A stretch of DNA of 64,000 nucleotides from positions 248,001-312,000 of the forward strand of contig NZ_JBHTJO010000001.1 in the NCBI RefSeq assembly GCF_042676065.1, read 5' to 3'. The notes under the pieces are model-generated. The model worked only from the letters and a program-made list of their open reading frames with translations, searched no databases and was not told where the DNA came from. The DNA comes from Methyloligella solikamskensis. Lineage in GTDB: Bacteria; Pseudomonadota; Alphaproteobacteria; Rhizobiales; Methyloligellaceae. Made by a program: the position numbers and the translations under genes. This document shows positions 25,964-35,060 of this stretch, piece by piece. The first letter of the stretch is position 1. Each line of letters opens with the position of its first letter.

Positions 25964-28048
25964 CTATCGCTGGTGCGGCAGAGCATTAGCCGTCTTGGCC
26001 GCGCGGACGAGCTGGGTGAATTCCGCGCGGTAGCCGTACTCGTCTTCGCCTTTCGCGCCATTCGCGATCTTCAACGCATCGTCGTAGTCGAAGCTGCCGG
26101 TGTATTTGCCGCCACGCAGAAGTTGACCGAAGCCGGCGACGGCAGTCGCGAAACGAGCGCTCTCGGGAGCTGCGTCAAAGCTCTCGACTTCCTCGCCCTG
26201 GCCGATGGGCATTTCCACCAGCTTGCTCTTGTCGGCATCGGGCCGCTTGTAGCGGAGCTTCAGAAAGCCATACTCCTCGCCCGCATTGTCAGCGGGCTTT
26301 GCGCTTTCCGCATCGCCGTAACGGAGCGGCTCGTTCAGGCGCGGACCGCCGGCGGGCACGATCTCATAGAGCGCGGTGACCGCCTGGCCGGAGCCCACCT
26401 CGCCCGCGTCGACCTGGTCGTTGTTGAAGTCCTCGCGGGCAAGTGCACGGGTCTCGTAGCCGATCAGGCGATACTCGGCGACGGTGGCCGGATTGAACTC
26501 TACCTGGATCTTCACATCCTTGGCGATGGGGAACAGGGTCGAGCTTGCCTCTTCCACCAGAACCTTGCGAGCCTCGCCGATGGTATCGATATAGGCCGCC
26601 GCGCCGTTGCCGTTCTGGGCGAGCGCCTGCATCAGCGCGTCATTGTAGTTGCCGCGGCCGAAGCCGAGGACGGAGAGGAAGATGCCCTTGTCCCGCTCGC
26701 GCTCGATGAAGCCCTTCAGCTCGTCCTGGTTGGTGATGCCGACATTGAAGTCGCCGTCGGTCGCCAGGATTACGCGGTTCACGCCATCCTCTTCGAAATT
26801 GCGCTGGGCGAGGCTGTAGGCCTGGCGGATACCTTCGCCGCCCGCGGTGCTGCCGCCGGAGGTGAGCTGATCGAGGGCGGCGAGGATCTTTGATTTCTCC
26901 TTCACGCTTGTGGGCTCCAGCACCGTCCCGGCGCTGCCCGAATACGTCACGATCGCGACTTTATCCTCGGGCTTCAGCTCATCCACCAGCAAGGCGAGGG
27001 ACTGCTTCAGCAGCGGGAGCCGGTTTGGCCCTTGCATGGAGCCCGACGTGTCGACCAGGAAGACGAGGTTCGCATTGGGGCGTGCGGCATCGGCGATCTC
27101 GTAGCCCTGGATGCCGATGCGGATCAGCTTGCGCCCTTCGGCCCATGGGCTCGGGAAGATCGCGATGTCGGTGGCAAAAGGCTCGTCGGCCGACTTCGGA
27201 GGCGCATAGCCGTAATCGAAGTAGTTGATCAGCTCCTCGGTGCGCACGGCGTCCGGCTGGGGCAGGACGTTGCGGTCCAGCGACGAGCGGACGAAGGCGT
27301 AGGACGCGGTGTCGACATCGATAGAGAAGGTCGAGACGGGATCGTCCGCCGTAATGTGGAATCCGCTCTCCGGCTCGCCATCGAACTTGTCCCAGCCGAT
27401 GGGCTCCATGGGCTGGACCATCTGATCCGGCATCAGCGCGCGGGTACGCGGCGCGTAGTTTTGGGCATATCCCTCGGCGCTGGGTGCGGCCTGGGGAGCT
27501 GCGTAGTTCTGCATATCGCGGAGGTTCGCCGAGTGCCCATCCTGGTAGAATCCGCCGGCGGCCGGCGGCGGATTAGGCTGCGGCTCTGATACGGCGACGT
27601 CGCTTTCGGCCGCTTCCTTCCGCTGAGGGGCAAGCGGCGGCGCGGCCTCCTCTTCCAGCTCGGGCTTCGACTGACCGGCATCTTCGTCGACCGGCGTCAT
27701 CTCGCGCTGAGCGACCGGCTCGCGCAAGCTCGGGTCGTGCCAATAAAGCCAGCTGCCGGCGCCGGCGACGAGCAGAGTCAGGCAGGCGGCGATGAGCGGG
27801 CGCCGGTAGAGAGAAGTCCGGCGGGCAGGATCAGAATAGGTGGTTGAGTGCATCTTCAAGCCCTTTCGCGATGGCGGGGTTGAGGGGGCCATCTGCCGCT
27901 TGTGACGCATCTCGCCGTCTGATCCTTGGGCGCTGCCGGCATTTTCCTTGTCGAAGCGCTGCAGGGCGGCTTCGATCGCGGACGCCTTCTTCTTCGGCTG
28001 CGGGGTTTCGGGAAAGCGGATCATCTCTTCGTCTTTCTCAGGAGCCAT
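25964..28048 (-). CDS. Membrane-anchored von Willebrand A protein (YfbK-like), partner of the ECF sigma factor
   Basis: A 694-aa protein. A cytoplasmic N-terminal tail (residues 1-83) is followed by one membrane helix (about 84-102, RRPLIAACLTLLVAGAGSW), a Pro/Glu/Ala-rich periplasmic linker, and a YfbK-type region with a vWA domain whose metal site begins at Asp333 (DTSGSMQGP). The C-terminal part is the domain usual in YfbK. Start ATG 28048 overlaps the sigma gene by 11 bp and follows GGAGAGGGG; a longer frame to 28120 is unsupported. Co-translation with the sigma factor and the topology suggest that the tail binds the sigma factor (inference). Confidence 0.85.
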   Translation of the reverse strand: MAPEKDEEMIRFPETPQPKKKASAIEAALQRFDKENAGSAQGSDGEMRHKRQMAPSTPPSRKGLKMHSTTYSDPARRTSLYRRPLIAACLTLLVAGAGSWLYWHDPSLREPVAQREMTPVDEDAGQSKPELEEEAAPPLAPQRKEAAESDVAVSEPQPNPPPAAGGFYQDGHSANLRDMQNYAAPQAAPSAEGYAQNYAPRTRALMPDQMVQPMEPIGWDKFDGEPESGFHITADDPVSTFSIDVDTASYAFVRSSLDRNVLPQPDAVRTEELINYFDYGYAPPKSADEPFATDIAIFPSPWAEGRKLIRIGIQGYEIADAARPNANLVFLVDTSGSMQGPNRLPLLKQSLALLVDELKPEDKVAIVTYSGSAGTVLEPTSVKEKSKILAALDQLTSGGSTAGGEGIRQAYSLAQRNFEEDGVNRVILATDGDFNVGITNQDELKGFIERERDKGIFLSVLGFGRGNYNDALMQALAQNGNGAAAYIDTIGEARKVLVEEASSTLFPIAKDVKIQVEFNPATVAEYRLIGYETRALAREDFNNDQVDAGEVGSGQAVTALYEIVPAGGPRLNEPLRYGDAESAKPADNAGEEYGFLKLRYKRPDADKSKLVEMPIGQGEEVESFDAAPESARFATAVAGFGQLLRGGKYTGSFDYDDALKIANGAKGEDEYGYRAEFTQLVRAAKTANALPHQR

Positions 28049-28601
28049 CGTCGTCGGTCCCCTCTCCTTTGAGCTTTCGCCGCGCTTCGTGCATGCGCCA
28101 GGAGACCGTGGATTCGGCAATCCCTAAGAGCTTTGCGGCTTCCGCGTGGCTCAGCTCTTCGCCCGCCACCAGGATCACGGTCTCCCGCAAGCTCTCGTCG
28201 AGGGCGGCGAGGTCCGAGGCGAGCCAGCTTCGCCGATAGAGATCGCGCCCATCGGGGCGCGGCGTAAGCGCCGCGACATTGGCCGCGCCCTCCATCAACC
28301 GGGCTCGGGCTTGCTTGCGCCGGAAGTGATCGCGGCAGGCATTCATCACAATGCCGGTCAGCCAGGTCGTGAACTTGGCATCGCCGCGAAAGCTGCCGAG
28401 CTTGGTGACCAGGCCGCAGCAGATTTCCTGGGCGATATCCTCGGCATCTTCGCGGGAGCCGGTGTTCCGCCAGGCGATGCGATGGATGCGGTCGTAGTGC
28501 CGCTCGAGCAACGCCGCGAAGGCGGCACGATCGCCACTGACCGCTGCCGCCACGAGCCGATCGTCGGACCGCTCCCATTGCACCGTTTCGGTTTCGCCCA
28601 A
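28038..28601 (-). CDS. ECF-type RNA polymerase sigma factor
   Basis: A 187-aa extracytoplasmic-function sigma factor with region 2 (LLERHYDRIHRIAWRNTGSR, EDAEDIAQEI, KFTTWLTGIVMNACRDHFRR) and region 4 helix-turn-helix (LSHAEAAKLLGIAESTVSWR). Start is TTG 28601 with GGAAG 6 bp upstream; GTG 28583 is an alternative. It overlaps the vWA membrane protein, its presumed regulator. Such sigma factors usually direct their own promoter; I could not identify one confidently in the 128 bp upstream. Confidence 0.9.
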   Translation of the reverse strand: MGETETVQWERSDDRLVAAAVSGDRAAFAALLERHYDRIHRIAWRNTGSREDAEDIAQEICCGLVTKLGSFRGDAKFTTWLTGIVMNACRDHFRRKQARARLMEGAANVAALTPRPDGRDLYRRSWLASDLAALDESLRETVILVAGEELSHAEAAKLLGIAESTVSWRMHEARRKLKGEGTDDDGS

Positions 28602-28729
28602 GGCCTGCTTCCAGCGCTCGCGTTTCGCCTGCGCCCATCCTAGCGGATCGGCGCTTCATACGGTGAGACGCTGCTGGCTAGAGAATCCTTGGCGGTGGCA
28701 GAAATTTTTCGCGACCCGCTTGTCGCTGC

Positions 28730-29443
28730 CTAGTTGGTGGCGGGCGCGGTCTGCTTCACCGCTTCGAGGGTGAGCTTGGCGGCTTCCGCCGAAGAGGCCG
28801 GGTTCTGGCCGGTCACCAGCCTGCCATCGACGATGGCGAAGGGCTGGAAGTCGTCGACCTTTTCGTAATTGGCGCCGAGCTCCTTCAGCCGGTCCTCAAG
28901 CAGAAACGGGACCTTGTCCTTCAGGCCCACGGCGACCTCCTCGCTGTTGGTGAAGGCGGTGACGCGGCGGCCCTTCACGATCGGATCGCCGTTCTCGTCC
29001 TTGGCGTTCACGAAGCCTGCCGGTCCGTGGCAGACCGCGGCAACGACTTTCTCACTCGCCCACGCCTTGGTCAGCAGATCGGCGAGCGTATCGCTCTCGG
29101 GCAGGTCCCACATGGTGCCGTGTCCGCCGGGCAGGAAGACCGCATCGTATTTGGAGACGTCGACCTCGGAGATCGGCTTGGTGGTCTTCAGGGCTGCGGA
29201 CGCTTTCTCATCCTTCTTGAAGCGCTCCACGCTTTCCGGCGTGCCGCCATCGGGCTCCAGAGAACGCGGATCGATGGGCGCTTCGCCGCCTTCAATGGAC
29301 GCCAGGGTCACGTCGGCGCCCTCGTCGACGAAGGCATAGTAAGGCGTCGCCAGCTCCTCGAACCAGAGTCCCGTAGGTTCACCGCCCGGCCCCATGGTGG
29401 CGGCGGAGGTGAGAATGACGAGCACGTGCAGCGGATTGGCCAT
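28730..29443 (-). CDS. DJ-1/PfpI-family protein (Hsp31-like)
   Basis: A 237-aa class I glutamine-amidotransferase-like protein. The nucleophile elbow is VVAAVCHGPAGF with the partner region LPGGHGTMWDLPES. This family includes glyoxalase III/deglycase-type stress proteins and chaperones such as Hsp31. ATG 29443 follows GAGGAA; the codon at 29485 would add 14 residues. Monocistronic. It likely detoxifies reactive aldehydes, but the exact activity is not decidable. Confidence 0.88.
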   Translation of the reverse strand: MANPLHVLVILTSAATMGPGGEPTGLWFEELATPYYAFVDEGADVTLASIEGGEAPIDPRSLEPDGGTPESVERFKKDEKASAALKTTKPISEVDVSKYDAVFLPGGHGTMWDLPESDTLADLLTKAWASEKVVAAVCHGPAGFVNAKDENGDPIVKGRRVTAFTNSEEVAVGLKDKVPFLLEDRLKELGANYEKVDDFQPFAIVDGRLVTGQNPASSAEAAKLTLEAVKQTAPATN

Positions 29444-29522
29444 GAAGAGTTCCTCTGTCGATTGGTTTCGGCCGGCGTTCCTCATCTAGAAAGCCGCGAG
29501 AGCCGAGACAAGGCTGCCGCTC

Positions 29523-30629
29523 TCAGGACTCGGCCAGCAGATCGAATTGGCGCTGCGATTCCATCTCTGCCTCGGTCGCAAGCGGGAAGCCTGAGACGGT
29601 CACACCGAGGAGGCGGATGCCCTTCTCGCCGACGGGCGCGCGGCGCACCAGCATGCGGCTGATCTCGTAGAGCGCGTCCCGGCTGGAGACCACTTGCGGC
29701 TGGCTATGGCTGCGCGTGATCTGTTCGAAATCGGCGTATTTCACCTTCACGGTCACAGTGCGGCCGAAAGCGGTGTTCTTCTCGCACCATTCCCAGACTT
29801 TCTCCGCCAGCTTCAACAGGGCTTCGTCCACCGCAGCGAGATCCATGAGGTCTTCCGCGTAGGTGCGTTCCGTGCCGGAGGATTTGCGGATCCTGTCGGG
29901 GGTGACCCGGCGGTCGTCTTCCCCTCGGGCGATGGTGTAGTACCAGCGCCCGGCCTTGCCGAAATGGCGGGTGAGATCGTCCAGCGCCATGGCGACCAGA
30001 TCGGCGCCGGTGAAAATCCCCAGCCCATTCATCTTCCGTGTCGTGGCCGGCCCGACGCCGTGGAACTTGCCGACGGGCAGCGAGGCGATGAAGGCCTGCC
30101 CAGCGCCCGGCCGGATGACGAACTGACCGTTGGGCTTACGCTGGCCCGAGGCGAGCTTGGCGAGGAACTTGTTGTAGGAGATGCCGGCCGAGGCTGTGAG
30201 GCCTGTCTCGTCGGAGATGCGCTGGCGAATTTCCCGGGCCGTCTCCGTTGCCGTCGGGATCGCCCGGCGGTTTTCGGTGACGTCGAGATAGGCCTCGTCC
30301 AGAGAGGCCGGTTCGATGAGCGGCGTGTATTCGGTGAAGATCTCGCGGATCTCCTTGGAGATGGCGCGATAGGTATCGAAGCGCGGCTTGATGAAGATCA
30401 GGTCGGGGCATTTGCGAAGCGCGGTCGTCGACGGCATGGCCGAGCGCACCCCGAAGACCCGGGCTTCGTAGCTGGCGGCCGCCACCACACCCCGGGCCGC
30501 GCCATGACCGACGGCCACGGGCTTACCTCTCAGCTCCGGATTGTCCCGCTGCTCCACGGAGGCGAAGAACGCATCCATATCGATATGGAGGATCTTGCGG
30601 ATGGCGGCTTTGCGCGCGGAGTCGGACAT
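29523..30629 (-). CDS. dinB: DNA polymerase IV (Y-family)
   Basis: A 368-aa translesion polymerase. Catalytic acidic residues lie in HIDMDAFFASVEQRD and ASLDEAYLD; YNKFLAKLASGQRKP and the helix-hairpin-helix GVGPATTRKMNGLGI follow. The C-terminal little-finger domain is present (residues about 240-345), ending in QRQFDLL, which is close to a beta-clamp-binding motif. ATG 30629 is used; GTG 30635 is in frame two codons upstream. Divergent from the DUF763 gene. Confidence 0.95.
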   Translation of the reverse strand: MSDSARKAAIRKILHIDMDAFFASVEQRDNPELRGKPVAVGHGAARGVVAAASYEARVFGVRSAMPSTTALRKCPDLIFIKPRFDTYRAISKEIREIFTEYTPLIEPASLDEAYLDVTENRRAIPTATETAREIRQRISDETGLTASAGISYNKFLAKLASGQRKPNGQFVIRPGAGQAFIASLPVGKFHGVGPATTRKMNGLGIFTGADLVAMALDDLTRHFGKAGRWYYTIARGEDDRRVTPDRIRKSSGTERTYAEDLMDLAAVDEALLKLAEKVWEWCEKNTAFGRTVTVKVKYADFEQITRSHSQPQVVSSRDALYEISRMLVRRAPVGEKGIRLLGVTVSGFPLATEAEMESQRQFDLLAES

Positions 30630-30759
30630 CGGCACCGGCTATAGCATCTCTCCAGGGGCCCTGCTTGCCGCCACCAAAACACCGGAGCACTGGAAGCGGG
30701 CGGCGGAATCATGATATTTCGTTCCGCATTCGTTCGCAATCTCGAGGCACGGATTCACC

Positions 30760-32031
30760 ATGGCGAGACGCGCCGGCAGCGCCGATCTGCCGCTCCATAA
30801 CGGGCGGGTCCCCGCCTGGCTTGGGCAGCGGATGACCAAGCTCGGGGCGGTGATCGCGGAAGCAATCGTGCACGAATACGGGCGCGACGAATTCCTGCGC
30901 CGCATGGCCCATCCCTTCTGGTTTCAGTCATTCGGTTCGGTGATGGGCATGGATTGGCATTCCTCAGGCATCACCACATCCGTGATCGGCGCCTTGAAGC
31001 GCGGATTGAACCCCATCGCAGGCGAGCTCGGCATCCATGTCTGCGGGGGGCGGGGCAAGCATTCCCGCGCCACGCCGGGCGAGTTGCTCGATATCGGCGA
31101 CCGGGTCGGGCTGGACGGCGGTGCGCTCGGCCAGGCGAGCAAGCTAGTGGCCAAAGTGGACAGCGCAGGCGTCCAGGACGGGTTCGACCTCTATCTGCAC
31201 GGCTTCATCGTCACCGATGACGGGCAGTGGGTCGCGGTGCAGCAGGGCATGAACGGCGATAAGCGCCAGGCAAGGCGCTATCACTGGCTGTCGGAAGATC
31301 TGAAGAGCTTCGTTGATGCGCCCCATTCGGCTATCGATGGGAAGAATCAGGGCGAGATCGTCAATCTCACCGACCGCAGGGCGGAGGCCTCTCGGACGGG
31401 CCAGCTGTCGCTGCTGAGCGATTTCGGGCCGGACAAGATCATTGGAGAGGTGGCGGCGCTGCGCCGGTCGGCGGAAGCCGCGCCCCAGCCGGCCCAAGGC
31501 ATGCTGCCCCATCTTGTCATGCCGGAGCATCACGATTTGCGCGCCGGCGACGTAGTGCTGCGGCGGCTGCATGGCGCGTTGGCCGCGGCGGCCGATGCGG
31601 GACCGAAGGATTTCTCCGATCTTCTGATGGTACCGGGGGTCGGCGCGCGCACGGTCTTCTCACTGGCCCAGGTCGCCGAGGTGGTACATGGCGCGCCCTG
31701 CCGCTTCTCCGACCCGGCACGTTTTTCCCTGGCCCATGGCGGTAAGGACCGGCACCCCTATCCCGTGCCGACGCGGGTCTACGACAAGACGCTGGCCGTG
31801 CTGCGGGACGCGCTGCACAAGGCCAAGCTCGGCAATGACGATCGGCTCGCCGCCATCAAGCGGCTCGATACCCAGGCGCGGCAGCTGGAGCGGCGCGTGG
31901 GCGGACCGTCCTTCGACGCCTTCGTCGACGACGAGCGGGCCCACTCTCACGAGTATGGCGGCCGGAGCGTGTTCGGCCGGGAAGAGGCGCCGGCCGCAAA
32001 GCCATCCCGCCCAAGGAAGGCTAGCGCCTGA
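30760..32031 (+). CDS. DUF763 protein
   Basis: A 423-aa member of DUF763, an uncharacterised family found in archaea and scattered bacteria. Recognised from RRAGSADLPLHNGRVPAWL, HPFWFQSFGSVMGMDWHSSG, HVCGGRGKHSRATP and HGFIVTDDGQWVAVQQGMN. The C-terminal part holds a helix-hairpin-helix-like DNA-binding turn (LMVPGVGARTVFSLAQVAEV, residues about 290-310) and PARFSLAHGGKDRHPYPVP. A role on nucleic acids is plausible from that turn and the divergent neighbour dinB (about 130 bp away), but no activity is known. Confidence 0.85.
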   Translation: MARRAGSADLPLHNGRVPAWLGQRMTKLGAVIAEAIVHEYGRDEFLRRMAHPFWFQSFGSVMGMDWHSSGITTSVIGALKRGLNPIAGELGIHVCGGRGKHSRATPGELLDIGDRVGLDGGALGQASKLVAKVDSAGVQDGFDLYLHGFIVTDDGQWVAVQQGMNGDKRQARRYHWLSEDLKSFVDAPHSAIDGKNQGEIVNLTDRRAEASRTGQLSLLSDFGPDKIIGEVAALRRSAEAAPQPAQGMLPHLVMPEHHDLRAGDVVLRRLHGALAAAADAGPKDFSDLLMVPGVGARTVFSLAQVAEVVHGAPCRFSDPARFSLAHGGKDRHPYPVPTRVYDKTLAVLRDALHKAKLGNDDRLAAIKRLDTQARQLERRVGGPSFDAFVDDERAHSHEYGGRSVFGREEAPAAKPSRPRKASA

Positions 32032-32175
32032 GCCACATTCTCTGTACCGTTCGGTCCGTTTCCTTGAAGCGCGCCGCTCCGCGCCTATCTCGTTTGGAGC
32101 GGCCCATTCCGCCGTATGCCCGGAACACCCTCGCCGTCCCGGGTCTTTCCAGATTTTCTACTTGAGGAGTTGTTC

Positions 32176-33321
32176 ATGTCCACGGACGAGGCCGTTTCCC
32201 CGCTGTTTCGCGAACTCAAGATGGGCGACCTGACCTTGCCCAATCGCATCGTCATGGCGCCGCTGACCCGGGCGCGTTCCACCTATCCCGGCCATGAGCA
32301 GACGCCGCTTCATGCGCTCTACTACGCGCAGCGGGCGGGCGCGGGCCTGATCATTTCCGAAGCGACCCAGATCAGCCAGGAGGGCCAGGGCTATGCCTGG
32401 ACGCCGGGCATCTTCACCGACGAGCAGGTGGAGAGTTGGAAGGTCGTCAACGACGCGGTTCATAATGCGGGCGGGCGGATTTTCTGCCAGCTTTGGCATG
32501 TGGGGGCCATCTCCCATTCCGTGTTTCAGCCCGATGGCGGCCAGCCGGTTTCCTCAAGCGTGTGGACGCCGGAAGGCCAGGCCTTCGTGGGCTCCTATCT
32601 GGACGAGGGGCCCATGGTGCCCCACCCGGCGGCGCGGGCGCTGGAGCTGGAGGAGATTCCCCGGCTGATCGAGGACTACCGCCATGCCGCGCGTTGCGCC
32701 AAGCGGGCCGGTTTCGACGGGGTCGAGCTCCATGCCGCCAACGGCTACCTGATCGACCAGTTCCTGCGCTCCTCGGTAAACAAGCGCGAGGACCAATATG
32801 GCGGGTCGCTGGAGAACCGGCTGCGGCTGCTGCTCGAGGTGATCGATGCCTTGTGCGAGGAGCTGCCCGCTGAGCGGATCGGCGTGCGGCTTTCGCCCGT
32901 CGGCGGACCGGGCAAGAGCTACGACGACAATCCGGAGACGACCTATGTCGCGGCCGCGGAAGCGATCTCCGACAAGGGGCTCGCCTATCTTCATGCGATC
33001 CGCCCCAATGGCCATACCAGCAAGGGCGCGGACATGGAGCAGGGCAACGCTCTTTCGAAGGCGATGCGAAAGGCCTTCGGCGGCGTCTTCATCATCAACG
33101 GCGAGCTCTCGCCGGAAGAGGGCGCCAAGTGGGTCGCGGATGGCGATGCGGATGCGGTAGCCTTCGGTCGCCTCTATCTCGCCAATCCCGATCTGCCGGA
33201 GCGAATCGCTGACGGCGGTCCCTATAACGAGGCAGACGGCGCGACCTTCTATGGCGGCAGTGCGGAAGGCTATGTGGATTACCCGACCCTGCAGAAGACC
33301 CAGACGGCGCTCTCTGGCTGA
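32176..33321 (+). CDS. nemA: Old yellow enzyme family NADH:flavin oxidoreductase (alkene / N-ethylmaleimide reductase)
   Basis: A 381-aa FMN-dependent TIM-barrel reductase. The FMN and substrate marks are MAPLTRARS, CQLWHVG, ELHAANGYLIDQFLRSSVN, REDQYGGSLENR and FGRLYLANPDLPER. It reduces activated alkenes, maleimides and nitro compounds. GAGGAG 6 bp before ATG 32176 supports the start. Followed by a probable terminator. Confidence 0.92.
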   Translation: MSTDEAVSPLFRELKMGDLTLPNRIVMAPLTRARSTYPGHEQTPLHALYYAQRAGAGLIISEATQISQEGQGYAWTPGIFTDEQVESWKVVNDAVHNAGGRIFCQLWHVGAISHSVFQPDGGQPVSSSVWTPEGQAFVGSYLDEGPMVPHPAARALELEEIPRLIEDYRHAARCAKRAGFDGVELHAANGYLIDQFLRSSVNKREDQYGGSLENRLRLLLEVIDALCEELPAERIGVRLSPVGGPGKSYDDNPETTYVAAAEAISDKGLAYLHAIRPNGHTSKGADMEQGNALSKAMRKAFGGVFIINGELSPEEGAKWVADGDADAVAFGRLYLANPDLPERIADGGPYNEADGATFYGGSAEGYVDYPTLQKTQTALSG

Positions 33322-33377
33322 TCGTCCGGGCCGATCTCAGGCCCTGCCCCTAGCCTTCGAAAGTCTCATGCACTAGA

Positions 33378-33415
33378 GCCGGTCCGGTGATCCTTTCGCC
33401 GCGGCCGGCTTTTTT
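33378..33415 (+). terminator. Probable Rho-independent terminator after nemA
   Basis: GCCGG (33378-33382) pairs with CCGGC (33405-33409), with additional imperfect inner pairs, followed directly by six T (33410-33415). Confidence 0.5.
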
Positions 33416-33499
33416 GCGGGAAGCCCCGCTCCTTCGTGGAGCAAAGCTCCGGCAGCGGCGTTATCCGTTTCTCACAATAACAAGGTAAGCCCCGCACCC

Positions 33500-34276
33500 A
33501 TGAAGCTCTCCATCCATTCGATCCTCGACTATCAATTCGACGAAGCGACCGATGTGCTGCTGCAGCTCGAAGCCGCCGCCATCCCCGAGCAGAGCATCGA
33601 GGCTGCGCATATCGATATTTCCGATAGCGCGTATTTTGCGCGCGTCGCGGCCCAGGACGATATCGGCGAGCGCATCTGGTTGCGCATTCAGGGGCAGCTG
33701 AAGGTGGACTACAAGGCGACGGTGAAGATCGACCGCATTCTGGCCGATTGCGACGACCTTCCCTTGGTGCCGCCCCATCAGCTTCCCGGCGAGACCGTGC
33801 AATACACGCTGCCATCGCGCTATTGCCCGTCCGACCGGTTCAAGACCTTCGTCATGACGGAGTTCGGCGATGTCGAGGACGGCAAGAAGGTCACGGCCAT
33901 GCGCGACTGGATCCACGATCATCTGAGCTACGTGCCGGGCGTCAGCACCGCGGAGACCACCGCCCTCGACACCTTCGTGCGCCGCCAGGGCATCTGCCGG
34001 GACTATGCCCATGTGATGATCACCCTGGTGCGCGCAGCCGGCATCCCCGCCCGGATCGCCAGCGTCTACGCGCTTGGCGTCGAGCCGCAGGACTTCCATG
34101 CCGTGGCGGAAGTCTTCGTCGGCGGGGAATGGCATCTGGTGGACCCGACCGGCATGGCCGAGGAAGGCGGGATGGCCAAGATCGGCGTCGGGCGGGATGC
34201 GGCGGACGTTCCCTTCCTTACTGCGTTCGGTCAGGCCAAGATGAACAATCAGAGCGTCTCGGTCGAAGCAGTTTGA
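33500..34276 (+). CDS. Transglutaminase-like (papain-fold) protein
   Basis: A 258-aa protein with the transglutaminase-like triad: Cys in RQGICRDYAHV, His in DFHAVAEVFV and Asp in LVDPTG. An N-terminal beta-rich half precedes it. Such bacterial proteins act as cysteine peptidases or amidases in the cytoplasm; no signal peptide is seen. The stop codon is immediately followed by the SDR start, so the two are co-translated. Substrate unknown. Confidence 0.88.
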   Translation: MKLSIHSILDYQFDEATDVLLQLEAAAIPEQSIEAAHIDISDSAYFARVAAQDDIGERIWLRIQGQLKVDYKATVKIDRILADCDDLPLVPPHQLPGETVQYTLPSRYCPSDRFKTFVMTEFGDVEDGKKVTAMRDWIHDHLSYVPGVSTAETTALDTFVRRQGICRDYAHVMITLVRAAGIPARIASVYALGVEPQDFHAVAEVFVGGEWHLVDPTGMAEEGGMAKIGVGRDAADVPFLTAFGQAKMNNQSVSVEAV

Positions 34277-34987
34277 ATGACCACGACAACACTTGAAGGA
34301 AGAACCGCGCTGGTCACCGGTGCGGCGAGCGGTATCGGCAAGGCGATTGCCGAGGCTCTGGCGGATGCGGGCGCGCAAGTGGTCGGGCTCGACCTGAAAG
34401 CAGGCGACAGCGTCGTGCCGATCCTTGCCTGCGATGTCTCGTCGGAAACGGAGGTCGCGTCCGCCATCGGTCAGGCGGCGGAGACCCTGGGACGCTTCGA
34501 CATCCTGGTGAACTGCGCCGGGGTCGGAAAGCCTTCGCGTCTGGAAGACCTCGAGACCGACGATCTCGACCGGCTGCTCAGCGTGAATCTGCGCGGCCCG
34601 ATCCTCGTGACGAAGACGGCGCTGAACCATCTGCCCAGGGGTGCGCGCATCATCAATGTCTCTTCGGAGCTCGCCTTTCTCGGCCGCGCCGGTGCCTCGG
34701 TCTATTCGGCCACAAAGGGTGCGCTGGTCTCGCTGACCCGCTCCTGGGCGCGGGAGCTCGCCCCCGACATTCTCGTCAATGCCGTCGCGCCGGGGCCCAT
34801 CGATACGCCGCTGCTCGAGTTCGAAACCATGAGCGCGGACGCGAAAGCGCTGGAGACCGCAAACCCGCTCGGGCGCATCGGCACGCCGGAAGAGGTTGCG
34901 GCCGTCGTTGTGTTCCTCGCCGGCGAGGGCGCGAGCTACATGACGGGGCAATGCGTCGGCGTCGATGGCGGCGCCACCATGCGCTAG
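34277..34987 (+). CDS. Short-chain dehydrogenase/reductase (second paralogue)
   Basis: A 236-aa classical SDR, same length as its paralogue at 20791-21501. Cofactor loop TGAASGIG (residues 14-21), NCAG, Ser in NVSSELAFL and catalytic YSATK are intact. Its ATG abuts the stop of the transglutaminase-like gene. The strong similarity to the SDR of the Rieske operon suggests a related hydroxy-substrate; the actual one is unknown. Confidence 0.88.
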   Translation: MTTTTLEGRTALVTGAASGIGKAIAEALADAGAQVVGLDLKAGDSVVPILACDVSSETEVASAIGQAAETLGRFDILVNCAGVGKPSRLEDLETDDLDRLLSVNLRGPILVTKTALNHLPRGARIINVSSELAFLGRAGASVYSATKGALVSLTRSWARELAPDILVNAVAPGPIDTPLLEFETMSADAKALETANPLGRIGTPEEVAAVVVFLAGEGASYMTGQCVGVDGGATMR

Positions 34988-35060
34988 CCCGGCCGGGACC
35001 GCTCGCCTGCTGCCAGCCGTGTGCGTGCAACCAAATCTGCCGCCTACGGGTTTAGCAGGG

